NCBI GenBank assembly: GCA_013397795.1
Contig: VZTJ01003816.1
Span: 119,642-183,641 of the forward strand
DNA: 64,000 bases
DNA from: Orthonyx spaldingii
Lineage: Eukaryota; Chordata; Aves; Passeriformes; Orthonychidae
Direction: 5' to 3'
Of the stretch, positions 26,001 to 36,960 are shown piece by piece (within the stretch, counting starts at the first letter, position 1; each line of letters begins with the position of its first letter). The notes below the pieces were generated by a model. The model searched no databases, was not told the origin of the DNA, and worked only from the letters and a program-made list of their open reading frames with translations. Position numbers and translations under genes: made by a program.

Positions 26001-29000
26001 CATACACCCATGTCCAACGTTTTGTGGAGTGCGGGGTTCGGTGGGGATTTTTTGTTTGTGTGTTTTTTCTGCCACCCATGGGTCTAATACTGCGTTCTTC
26101 TGTGGTGACTCTTCAATAATTTTCAATTTATTCCGCAGTGAAAAAATAAATAGCTCACTCCGATCTTTTAGCTTCTAATTCTTTTTTACACTTTCTTGCT
26201 TTGAATGACACTTTTGAAGTTCCCATTTGTAAAACTCCTCAAGATCAGTTGCTGGGTAGATCAGGAAAAAATGGTTGACAGCTTTAACTGGCTTCCACTG
26301 TTGTGGAGAGTGGGAATTTTGTTTCCCAAGGCAGGCACAGAGATGAGCTGCTGACAAAAGCAGCTCTCTACAGTAGGGTTGTGCAAATCTCTGATAGACT
26401 ATATTGTAGTTAGACTGAGAGTTGGATGGAAAATAAAGCCACATGAAGGGGAGAAAGGAAGTAAAGACAAGTTCCTTTTGTGCTTGTGGTTCTGTGGGTC
26501 AAAAAGAAATCAAGCCCTACTGGGGAAGTAGTGAAAGACAGGATTGCCAAATATGTTTTTAATGAAAATAAATGTTGCTTCTGTGCTTTATTTTGCTGTC
26601 AATAATCAATGTCAGTGGAAGAGCCATAAAGGGTCATAAGGATCCCATAGGGCTGATAGGGGTCAGGTCTCAGATGCTGCCAGCCTGGGAGCAATCCATC
26701 AGGCTGGATCTCAGCAGCCCTGGCCCTGAGGAGAAGTCACAGAAAGGAGCTTTGGCAATGCCCGAGTCACAATTCCCTTGGTGACTTGGGACTATCAGGC
26801 TCCCCCTTCCTTCACCTCAGTTCCCACAGTGGCCACTTGAGGCCAGTCCCAGTGGCAAGCCTTGCAGGAGGGTCGTGGTGGTGGCCACTGTTCCCACAGC
26901 CCTTGGGAAAGCTACAGTGCTGTTTAAGCAGTAAAGAAATTCCCTCCCTGGGAGAGTGTATCCTGTGCATGGCCCAGTTGCATCCCTCCAGCTGAAAATT
27001 TTTCAAGCCACTTACCCAAACAGTTCCCACTGGCCCAGGCCTCTGCTCTTGCTTGTCTGCAGCTTCTTTGCTGCTGACCCCAGCGCAGCAGCAGCAGAAC
27101 AACCCGGGGATGTCAGCAGCTCCATGTGCTTTCAAACCCAGGCTGGATGTTTTCAACATATATTCCCTCATTTTCCTGTGTGCAGACTACTGTCTAACAT
27201 TTCTGGAAAGGCAGCTAGAGGCTCCAGCCAATTTCTATGACATTTTAAAGCTGCACATATGTTTAATATATCTACTACTTCCTTCCCCAGGGCTTCATGC
27301 TTCTCTTGCCATTCATCTTTTCACACTGTATGCATCGAATATGAGTTATCTGCAGCGTCACTCCCATAATATATGGAGCTTCCCAACACCTATATGGCAA
27401 ATCCATTAGAAACTGTAACAGCTGCAGACCAACTCCAGCAGTGTGAATGCTCTACCTGGTGGGAAACAATCATAAAAAGAACTTTTCCCATTCAGAATCA
27501 CGAAAAGGCACCAGAAACAGATGCACCTCCCTCAGTTATTTTCCTGTCTCCAGGAAGAGGTAGGAGTCAATGAAAACAGGAGGGGCTGGTTTGACTCAAG
27601 GTGAATGGAAAGAAATGTGGGTTCAAACAGGAAGCCAGGTTGAGAGCTGGTGAGGTGGGAGTTCCACAACTTTGGAGTGGCAGTGGGGAGCACTCGATCA
27701 GCACCTCTCACACTGCCTGTGGAGAGGGAAGGAAAGCTGAGGGGTGCCCTTGTCCAAAGCTGTAATTGCCTCTGCAGCAGGGGGTGTATAAAAGACTGCC
27801 AGTAATACTGAGCAAACACAGACTTGGAATAAAAACAGCAAATGGATGAGGATGCCATAGTTCCCTTGCTACCTTCGACCAATTCCTTGTCTCTCCTGCT
27901 CACCAGTGGGAGTGCCTGCCAGGCATGTGGTGAGAGGGTACAAATACCTTCAGTCACCAGCAGATAATCACAGTCCTGTAATCAGGGGGTCAGTTAGAGC
28001 CTAAAGCATTTCATTGATCCTCCTACTTTAAGGCAGTGTTAGTTTTTCATACACCTAACATTTATTTTTGGGTGCTGTAAATGTAAAAGGTTCAAGGGTG
28101 GCACAAAAATGCAGAAAAAGAGTTTGCTTAAGAAATACAGACATAACATGTTTCTCTTGCTGTGCCACAAAGCCAAAATAGGTACATTTACCCACTTCTA
28201 TGACCAAGACTAGTTACGTACAGATATACACTGCTTCCCTTTTTAACTTGTGCAAAGCTGGCTTCATGCAATGACTGCCTGGAACAGTCAAGGCTTGGAA
28301 CATCCTCAAAGTCCATGCCAAGGAATGGTTTCCAGGACAGTAGGAACCACTTCAGAGTGACTGTTCTTTGCTGTATCACATCACTGTTGCCAGGATTAGC
28401 TTATCTGGATCTCATGCCCTGAGCATTTGATGATGCACAATGCACTGACAGTGTGGGCAAAGAAGGAGCTGGGGATGAGAAACAGAGAGGGAAGGAAGCC
28501 CAAAGTGAGGAGGATGAGAAAGGAACTGTAAATACAAAGTTTTCCTGTAAAGTACAATGCCATTTCACCATATGCAGTCTCTTAGGAACATGTACAGTTC
28601 TAGGGAGCTGGCAGGGGAAAGGGGAGGGTGACAGCTGAGAAGAAAAAAGGTGTATGCAAGGCAAAGGGTAGCCAAGGACTTCAGTTATCAGGGAGGTAAA
28701 CAAGAAGTTTGTGGAAGAATAAAAATCTTGCTGTTTCTGAAAGGACCTCCCAGTGGCCTGGGAGACACCAGTGCATGCAGTGCCCTGGTGGGGAACAGCA
28801 GACTGACCCAAACATGCAAGCTTTTACCATAACCTGACAAACTATTCCTGGGACTCCACCAGGAAGCTTTGCAGTTGTCTTTGGCAAAACTGCAGGAGAC
28901 AAGTGGGCAGGACAGCTATCTTATCAAGGCAAGAGCTGCAGGGGGTGGCTAGGCACAGGCCTAAGGAAGAATTTGTGCTGCACACATAAATCTTGAATCC

Positions 29001-32000
29001 TGGCATTCCTTCCCCAGTAATCAAACAGCAGGCTATATTTAGCCCAACCCAAACAACAACCAAAAAAAAGAAGAGCAGGACTAGTCTTAGCTCTAACAGC
29101 TGCCACCAGCTGCTCAGAGGAGATACAGGTAAAGCTGATGTCAGATGTAGTTAAATGAGATGGAACAGGGGAGGCAGCTATGCTTGAATGAACAACGTTG
29201 GCATTTGGTTAGAGAAATTCCGCATATTATTATTTCATGGTTAGCTAGAAGGAAGATCAAATGTTGAACAGAGCATGAATGGTTTCTACTACACCAAGGG
29301 CAAGGCTATAGTGAACCATGGATAGGCAAACAAGCAGAGGGAAGGGAGGAGGTAGCAGACACAAGCAGAGCAAATGGTTGTATGTCTAGCCCAGGTTCCT
29401 GCTGTTCCTTCTCTTTAGTTCTAGCATGACAAGAATCAACAAATGCAGTTTTTAGAAAGACTGTTGGCTAAAGAGCTTTTATCTGTGTGGTAAGGCCACA
29501 ATGCAATTTATTTCACCAGTGGATGAACCTGGGGCATCAACATCATCCACTGGACAGGAGCTTGGGAAGGTCATTTCAATGCAACTGTTTGCTTGCAATA
29601 TTACTTGCTCCAAGAGGACGCATTTGTATTCTTGTTGGGGAAGAAATAATCTTAAAATTAGTGACCTAATTACTGTTATGACTTATACACATACATGCAG
29701 TGTACCTTCAGAGAACCTAGAGCTGGTTGAAAAGTGTAAAACCAGAAAATGTAAAAAGTGGGAGTGTTTTATGAGTACTTCACCAGCAAAATAACAAAGG
29801 ACAACTAATATAGGAGGTGTTAAACCTGATCTGTGAATGATCATTTGAGCATCTGGTTGTCATTGCCATTCCTAAGAACAAAGGAAAAAAAGGCAACTAA
29901 TCTACTACACCAGTGTAAGCTAAAAAAAAAAGAAAACAAAACCAAAACTCACAACAGAAAATCCAGTCTCTTTCCACCCACATTTCTGGATTTCAGAGGC
30001 ACCTTATTACAGTAATCCTCCCTCCATACATCAGCTGGTATAGCATGGACTTTGAAGATCTTGTGGCAGCTCTCCCTGCCTTACTAGCAGAGCTGTGAGC
30101 TTGATAACTAATCACTCCTTAATAACTCATGTTTCCTCTGCAAAAGTCCCTGAAATGCAACTAGTGGGGGAAAATATACGAGCAGGGATTTGTGAAGTAG
30201 AAAAATCATTTTGGGCTTCTTTCCCAGTAACCCCCAGGGTTCTTTGAATGGGGGGGTGGGGTGACAATGAATTCAGTTCTATTTCCCACATGTCCAGACC
30301 TTGCAATTGGGAAGTGATCCCTGGTAGTGTGTTTCAGACATATCCTCAAATAATGAAAACAAAATATAGAGATGTTGAAGGACTCTCTGGCTTGGCTGCT
30401 GCTTGGATTTGTTCTGTAGGAACTTTCCAAACCAGGTATCTTTCTCCCAGATATGTTCCCCCATCCTGGCTTAGACATGGGAAAATAGCATAAGCTAACA
30501 GATACATGTCTGCTGAGGGCTTTCCCAACTGTGACTCTGAAATGACTGGAGTTGATGAGATCTTCATTTCTGTGATGGCACAGGCTCTTTGAGAGGTGGC
30601 ACTTACTGAAACCACTTTTCTGGTCACCCTGTTGCCCAAGTGGAAGCATCTGAGCTGTTGCTGGATCAAAAGGTGACAATAGCCCTGTGCCTCACATACC
30701 TGATTGCACAAGCAAATGATTTGCTTAGCAGCCAACACATTTATTGGGGAATCCTGTGGCAGTTTCAGTACCTTCCCTGTTGCTTAACCCCCAGTAGAAC
30801 CCACACACACTTCCATGTCCCATTCCTCGGCTGCAGCTCATCCACACAGATGAGAACTGCATCTGCCAGGGGCTGGGCAAACCACCCATGCTAACACAGG
30901 AGCTTAGAGTATTCAGCCTGACACACACACAGCAAAAAGGCACATTGGATAGCACATGCTGCAGCTGGACATTGTCTCTTTTTTGGCCAAAATAGAAAGG
31001 CTCCTAAGCAGAGGTATTTTGAGCATTCATAGACAACGAGTTGGAAAAGCATCAGCCATGCAGTGTTATCCAGCATATGCCCTGTTTTTCACTCCTCTTT
31101 AGATTTCTGGGCACATACTGTGTCTTGTGATGACATGGAAGAACAAGGTCTTTAAGTCTTTATTAATTGCTTCTACTGTAGTTTTAAAAGGAGATATTTA
31201 GGAAATTCTTGGTTTTGTTACCATAGGAATGAAGCTGTAGGATTCAGAGAAAGAACAATTTAAACAGCAGTGTTTAAGTAATTCACTTCAACTTTAATTC
31301 TCTGCTCCATCCAAGCTCCTCTTGGCTGTAAAGAAAAAGACTTTAAAAGCTCTTTCCCCTCCTCAGTGCTGCTTGACTCCAGCCCAAATTAGGAGGTACA
31401 GCCCTGTTATCTATAGCAGGTCTTAGCAATGTCCCTTCCCACCCACAGAGCATTTCCTCCTCTTCCCGAGTGAAGCAGCTGCAAAGTGCTCCTTGGCTCA
31501 GGCAGAGCTCCTCATCTGGCTTTTTTCAGCTGTTTTAAAACAATGTTTATGCAGTTTTTATACTATAAGAATGGGATGAATGGAGGAGCATTTAGTCCAC
31601 TGTACAGAGCAGGTTGGGATGCTTGTACCTGATGAGTTTGGCCATTACTTAGTGTAACTCTGAGCTAGGGGAACTCCTGTGTGCCCCTTTCTGAGCTGGT
31701 TTGCTCTTCTTGTTCTATTTGAAAGGTTTAGGTCCGCATTAAGTAAAAAGCAAAATGGAACAGGTGAGTTGATTAATCATTCTGCTGGTCTTGTCCAGCA
31801 GGCAGGAGGAGACAAGGCAAGGAAGGAGAACAGTGAAAAGCTGACACTCACACTTGCTGTTGCCTCCTGTTTGTTAACCTTTGATATGTGGAAACTTGAT
31901 AAGCAGCAAAAAAGTGGAGAAAAGTTGTTTTCCCCGGATTTAACTCTTTTGAGATGCTGTCACTACTCAGATTTGGGAACAGTGTTCTGGTTTCCTACCT

Positions 32001-32789
32001 CATGTTTGGGAGAGTCTTGGAAGGGACTGCTTTGTAGAACAGGGAAACCCTCCCCTTATAAACAGATGTCTGGCATTAGCAATGAGATTGGGATGTTCCT
32101 CAGCTCTCAGTAATGGTAACAGGTCTAATGACTTTCACTGTGCATGAGGGACAGCTTTAGTTCCCCACGTGTCCTGAAACACAACATTTCTTTCTCTGTA
32201 GCTGCCTTGACTCACTGATCTGAAGTCTGGGTCGGGCAGTGGGAGAGGAGGCTCTCCAGGACATTACAATGCATGTCTGTAACTTCACAGACACTGTCAG
32301 GTGCTTCAGCCACTTACAGATTAACAACCTAATGCCTGGATCTCCCTCAGCAAACAAAGATGAGCCAAGAAAGCAAGCCAGTGACCATATTTTGGCATGA
32401 CTTTCTGGCAATTATAGTGGCCCTATTTATCACCCAATGTCTCCTTTTCATTGCATGTGTGCTCCAGCATTCTTCCTTGTGTTCTTGCTTCTAGAGTCTG
32501 GCTTATCTTTCAGCTGTCTGGCCAAGTCTGCTGCAGTAAGCTATGACCACAGGATCCTGTCTCCACAACACATGACAAACTGGTCACAGGGATAGGGAAT
32601 GACATGGTTACACTAAAAAAAAGGACTATCAACACTATTCTAGCAGGGTATTGTCCACCAGACCCAGCTATCTGGAGACTGCTTTGTGTCCAGCTCTGGT
32701 TTTAGCAAAGGTGCAACAGCACTTTCACAGCTCCCACTGTTGTTACTGTTGGCTACAGGTAAATAGGTATTTTCAGACACCACCCCCCT

Positions 32790-32802
32790 CACACACACAC
32801 AC
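32790..32802. repeat. Short (CA)n tract
   Basis: Six to seven CA units following a C-rich block. Minor microsatellite. Confidence 0.75.
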
Positions 32803-34768
32803 TTATTTCTCTGGAGTTGGCCAAGCTATTGAAACTGGATCCTTTTATGGGAATGTACAAGAGGGGTTTTCATAAGCAAGCTGGAGATTCTGGGAGGAAC
32901 AGTTGCTGCTCTGTTGAGGTAGCTGATAGTGCTCTATGGTCCTTCCACCCCATTAAATTCACCTTGTGCTGCCCACTTATTTATGCCTTCATTTCCACAC
33001 AGATTCACACATATGGTCACAGTCAAAAGAGGGAACCTTATCCATATTTTATGTAATATTTCCTTGCATCTCAAAGGAAAAAAGAGGAGAGAGGAGGAAG
33101 ACTTTGAAGGACTACAATATTTTTACTTGCTTTCCATTTCTTTTGTCTCCTATCCAGTTCCAGAACTATAGGAAAACATTTTTACTCTTTATACTATCCT
33201 AGTATATATTGAAGTCTACAAAAAAGATGCAACACGTGAAAAAGGCTCTTGCTGATCCTATGCTGCTGTAGCATTTTAACTGAGCACTTAACAGGTAGTT
33301 TTGTATTTTTTAAATATAAGCTCTCAAACTGTTAAGAATACCAGGGAGAGGGGACTCTTCTAGTGTTTCAATTTTCTTGCAAATATTTCAATGTTCTCTT
33401 GCATTATTTTGAATCTAGCCAAAAGACTGGACAACCACAGAAACCACCAACTGACTGCAAGATAAACCAAAAGGGGAATCACTGAAGTTGCAAAACTTAG
33501 GTAGGACAGTGAAATATGAATACAAAAGAGGGGATGGGGTAAGTGCAGCAGGGAAAAAGGAAGAGTTTAAACTTATCCCAGTACATTATCAGCATTCCCT
33601 CAGGCATTCTATTCAAAAAGGTGGAATTTAATCTGCATTGCCTTTGAATAAGCAGAATAATCTCTAGGAACTTCTGCCTCACATATGCCTTTTTTCCTGA
33701 CAGCTGACAGAGCTGCTTCACTGATAGTGTTCTGGTAAAATACCTTCTGGGTAAATGTGCTTTTATAAACAACCCATTCCGAAGTCAGTGAAACTGTAAT
33801 ACATTTATAGGACAGAACCTTGGCATGTCAAATATCAAAGTCACTTTGGGGAACTGGAGCTGTTTGATGGCAGCTGAGTCTAGCTTAATGCTCTTACCAG
33901 GACATCCTATCTCCTGCCTTCTCTTGTGCAGATTTTTTCTGAAATAAACAGTACCTTACAGTTCCCAAACTGCCACAGGAGCATGATTAGGCTCAGTCTC
34001 CTCATTTCCTCATCCCTGTGGTGCAAGGACTTGTCAGAGTGGTCATGGAGCTGTCAAGTTAATGCAACACCCCTGAAGTTCCCAAGAGAGAGACTGCAGT
34101 CCTCACACTCCGCTCCTTGTCTCACTGCAGGAAAGGCTGTCTGTAGAAATGGATTTTTAACATTTATGCCTCCCCCTTGTGTCACTCTCTACCATATGAA
34201 CTCTCCAGACAATGTTTATTTCTCAAAAGATCTCTAAGAATGCAAACTTTACACATGGTATTGCCTTAGATTCCTGGTAAACATGTAAATCCAGGGGAGC
34301 ATTGAGAACAAAACTTCTTTGAGTTGCTGAGTCTAAAATTTCCTGTGGAAATCAGCCAGAATTGCAACTATTACAGAAGTTATCTAATGTTTAACAGAAG
34401 ATAGAGAGCATAATATCACATGCCTTCATCTAGCACAAGCTATGAAGAGACAAATTTAATATTACTAATCCTGTTCGCCCAGAAAAGAATAATGTTGCCA
34501 TTCACTTCATAAGAAATGGGTTTGATTTGGGTTGAGAAGTTTGTTTTGTTGTTTGTTGTTGGGCTTTTTCTTAAAAAGTACTTCTATTTGGTAGAACCTA
34601 GAGAAAATAGCATGAAAAGCCAAGGAAGAGAGAATTCGTGGTCTGATCCTGACTTCCCTGACAAGAAGAAGGCCAGAGATGTTCTTTTTTACAAAGAGTT
34701 TGTCTGCACAGAGGGAGCAAAAAGTTACCTGATGACAAGCAGAAGAAAAAATCAGAAGCCAAACATAC

Positions 34769-34829
34769 CTGACTTGCCCACGCCAGCTCGACCAAAGATC
34801 GCCAACTTCACTTCTGCACTCTTGGCCAT
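34769..34829 (-). CDS. RERG: RERG first coding exon (Ras-related and estrogen-regulated growth inhibitor), partial
   Basis: Seen: on the minus strand the ATG at 34829-34827 opens 20 codons plus one base, starting MAKSAEVKLAIFG and ending in the P-loop GRAGVGKS (a GxxxxGKS/T Walker A or G1 box, residues 13-20). The splice acceptor CTCCTTCCAG ends at 34831, so the exon starts at 34830 with one untranslated base before the ATG. The donor GTATGT starts at 34768 and leaves phase 1. Known: this matches my recollection of the N-terminus of vertebrate RERG, a small Ras-superfamily GTPase of about 199 residues that lacks a C-terminal CAAX lipidation box and restrains growth; it was named for estrogen induction in human breast cells. 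Inferred: the remaining exons, with switch I, switch II and the NKxD box, lie beyond position 1, because no matching sequence was seen at 1-34768. The paralogue RERGL is less likely given the close N-terminal match. Confidence 0.95.
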
Positions 34830-34830
34830 G

Positions 34831-36089
34831 CTGGAAGGAGCACAGTGGTGGCAAACTCACTCAATTATAAAACTGAAGTAGAAGAACTGTTCCCAGCTCC
34901 TGTCTTCAGCTTCACCGTGTCATTGTGACGTCAATGCAGAGCCTGGGGAAGAACACCACAAGGATGGAACTGCAAGGAGCCAGGCTCTCCCTTTCCACTG
35001 CCCACCCCCCTCCTTCTTTCTTCTTTTTAAATAATCATGGTAATTGATGCTATGTGCCTGCTTTAAACATTTCAGTAACGCCACTGACACATTTGGCACT
35101 GTTTGTGCAGAACCTACCTTCAGCTTTCTGGCTACTGCTCTTTCTTTCATGCTGGCACTGTGATATTGCAAAAGGTACTTAACAACCCCAAGTGCCTGCC
35201 TTGCAAGGCTCCTAATTATTTATTTCTTCCTTTCTTTTTCAGCTGAAATTGCATATATTTACTGTATTTGAATCAGATGCAAGGAATTATTTGTATAGAA
35301 TATATTTAATAGCTGTGAGCATTCACTAGTAGTGCCTGCAGATAGCTGATCTTTGCTCAAGCCCTCCAGCTCCAAAAAGGTTTCAATTACTCAGCTATAG
35401 TTGCCTAAAATCCTCTAAGCACTTGTACCTTGCTCACTGCCCTAAACAAATCCATACCCAGAGAGTTCTCTAGAGCTCCTTTTTAAGCTGCCTCAGCTCA
35501 TACATAACATTCAGCAAAGCATGGGGTTAGCAAAAGGATGCCGGAGTTTCTGGTACTGCACTTTGAGCAGGCAGCATGAGAATTATCTATGCTCACAGTT
35601 TTGCTGCATGACCTTGATTTCACTAACCTGGACTGTAAAATCTGTAACCATACCTGTCATTGTAGAATGGTTTAAGATCTTCAGTGAAAACATGGCAATC
35701 GTGATGATGATGATCCTCAGCCCTGACTAAAACGTCAAATACTCGGTCTCCCTTTAAAGCAGGGCAGAACTTTACGTGTGAATACAACCAGTTACGGGTT
35801 TGTTGTTGAGCTGAAGTACCCACTTTAGCCATGAATTTTAACAGCGGCGTAGGATGCTTCCCATGTCAGCACTACTCTCTCTACAGCAAAACGCATGTCA
35901 AACACGTTCCTTGGAAAAAAAGCCTAAGGCGTTTTCCTATACAAAAACGCTTGTAAAAAGAAAAAGTAAAGACACATCGAGATGGGTCCCGATTAATCTC
36001 TGACGTCTAAATGCTACTGATTCCTTTTGCCTAAGAGTAAGTATCAGATCGCTCTCACTCTGCAGGACAGTCAGAGGTACAAACTGTTT
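34831..36089 (-). other. RERG: 5' intron or leader region between the CpG island and the RERG coding exon
   Basis: The acceptor at 34831-34832 shows that the RERG message has at least one upstream non-coding exon. The stretch is AT-rich intron-like sequence. The pyrimidine tract CTGTGCTCCTTCCAG directly precedes the coding exon. An ERR/NR5A half-site (TGACCTTGA) is at 35609-35617. CpG density rises from about 35930 towards the island. No additional exon could be supported. ORFs such as 35521-35730 look incidental. Confidence 0.6.
35609..35617 (-). promoter_or_regulatory. ERR/NR5A-type nuclear receptor half-site
   Basis: The minus strand reads TCAAGGTCA, the exact extended half-site bound by estrogen-related receptors and NR5A (SF-1/LRH-1) proteins. 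It lies about 780 bp upstream of the RERG start codon and near the CpG island. Nine-base sites are frequent by chance, so its use is unproven. Confidence 0.3.
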
Positions 36090-36960
36090 CAGGACGTGGC
36101 GGGATGGGATACTCAGGGACTGGGACACCGGTGTCTGCCTCCCGCGAAAGCTCCCGGCTGCCGGCCGCTACCTCACCCCGCAGCAGCACCGCTGCCCCGC
36201 GCCGGCAGCGCTCCGCAGCAGCTCAATTTCACATTTCCGTGCAGGTATTGCTTCCTCGCCGCCGGCTCCGTCCCTCCGGGCGGGCTTTGGTCCGCACCGC
36301 TCCGGGCAGGTGCCGCTCGCCCGGCGCAGGGCGGCTCCCGCGGCCACCGGCGCTGCCCGGCCCCGCTCGCTGCGGGCACCGCGCCCCCCGCGCCGCATCC
36401 TCCCCGCCGCGCTCCCCGCTCGTCCCCNNNNNNNNNNNNNNNNNNNNNNNNNNNNNNNNNNNNNNNNNNNNNNNNNNNNNNNNNNNNNNNNNNNNNNNNN
36501 NNNNNNNNNNNNNNNNNGGCCGCACGATGCGGAGGGTCCGCCCGCCCCTCCGCCCGGCCGCGGCTCCGCAGCGCCCGCGCGGCCCTGCCGCGCCCCCTGC
36601 GGGCCGCCGAGCAGCGCGCTCCGAGCGGGAGGGGCGCGGAGCCGAGCGGGAGGGATGCGGAAGGCGGCCGAGGTGGCTCCGTCCCCTCGCGGTGTGACCC
36701 GCGCCCGGCGCGGTGCCCGAGAGGAGCGCACGCAGCCCCGTAACTCGGCGCGTTCTGCGGTACCGCAGCCTTTAATTAGGTGGGACAGCGGCTGCTGTTC
36801 ACCGGCATGGATTCTGAGTAAGCGCTTGTTAGTTAGCGGGTCCGGCCAAGTCGGCTCCGCAGTTTATTTTAACATCTCAAGTGCTCTCCTTCCCTCTCTC
36901 TCTCCCTCAGTGCTGCTCACCGGTACCAGCCTGTGCCGCCCGGTGCACAGGCAGTCTCTC
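36090..36960 (-). promoter_or_regulatory. RERG: CpG island, probable RERG promoter and non-coding first exon
   Basis: GC content and CpG frequency jump sharply here against AT-rich flanks, with many CCGCCC/GGGGCG-type blocks suited to Sp/KLF factors. No clear TATA box was seen, as is usual for CpG-island promoters. The island lies 1.3-2.1 kb upstream of the RERG coding exon, the distance expected for a short non-coding first exon. A plausible minus-strand donor, GGG then GTGAGG, places a first-exon end near 36177 (inference). The 90-base gap at 36428-36517 removes the middle of the island, so the start site itself may be missing. Long ORFs across the island on both strands (for example 36027-36743 plus) reflect GC richness and reading through N, not protein. 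The island may also drive divergent plus-strand transcription. Confidence 0.75.
36428..36517. other. Assembly gap (90 N) within the CpG island
   Basis: Ninety consecutive N in the GC-richest part of the window. GC-rich avian promoters are often lost in short-read assemblies. True length and content are unknown. Confidence 0.99.

Larger units (their letters stand above)
1..34768 (-). other. RERG: RERG intron following the first coding exon (partial)
   Basis: The stretch begins at the GTATGT donor of the RERG coding exon and runs off the left edge. I found no further RERG exons; switch and guanine-binding motifs such as DTAGQE or NKxD are absent from the translations. Contents: short poly-T, poly-G, GGA and TA tracts, one CR1 LINE scrap (11254-11345), an ERE-like palindrome (2945-2957) and one exon-like minus-strand segment (12951-13047). 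ORFs up to 157 codons occur (for example 30206-30679 and 17902-18360, both minus). By a rough estimate from stop-codon frequency, ORFs of this length are expected by chance in 64 kb of such DNA. The known RERG gene in mammals also has very long introns, which agrees with this reading. Enhancers could be hidden here but cannot be called from one sequence. Confidence 0.75.

Noticed and set aside
27532..27957. 141-codon minus-strand ORF containing TATPKLWNS, reminiscent of the end of some LINE reverse transcriptases
   Set aside because: The resemblance is a few residues only, no other LINE blocks are present, and orientation could not be settled; not enough to call an element.
30206..30679. 157-codon minus-strand ORF
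   Set aside because: No recognisable motif or gene context. By a rough stop-frequency estimate an ORF of this length is about what chance gives in 64 kb.
31679..32113. 144-codon plus-strand ORF
   Set aside because: No domain, no splice or promoter context, antisense to the RERG intron; likely chance.
34516..34881. 121-codon plus-strand ORF and 117-codon minus-strand ORF over the RERG exon
   Set aside because: The true reading is the minus-strand RERG exon frame with its splice sites; these are other-frame or antisense shadows.
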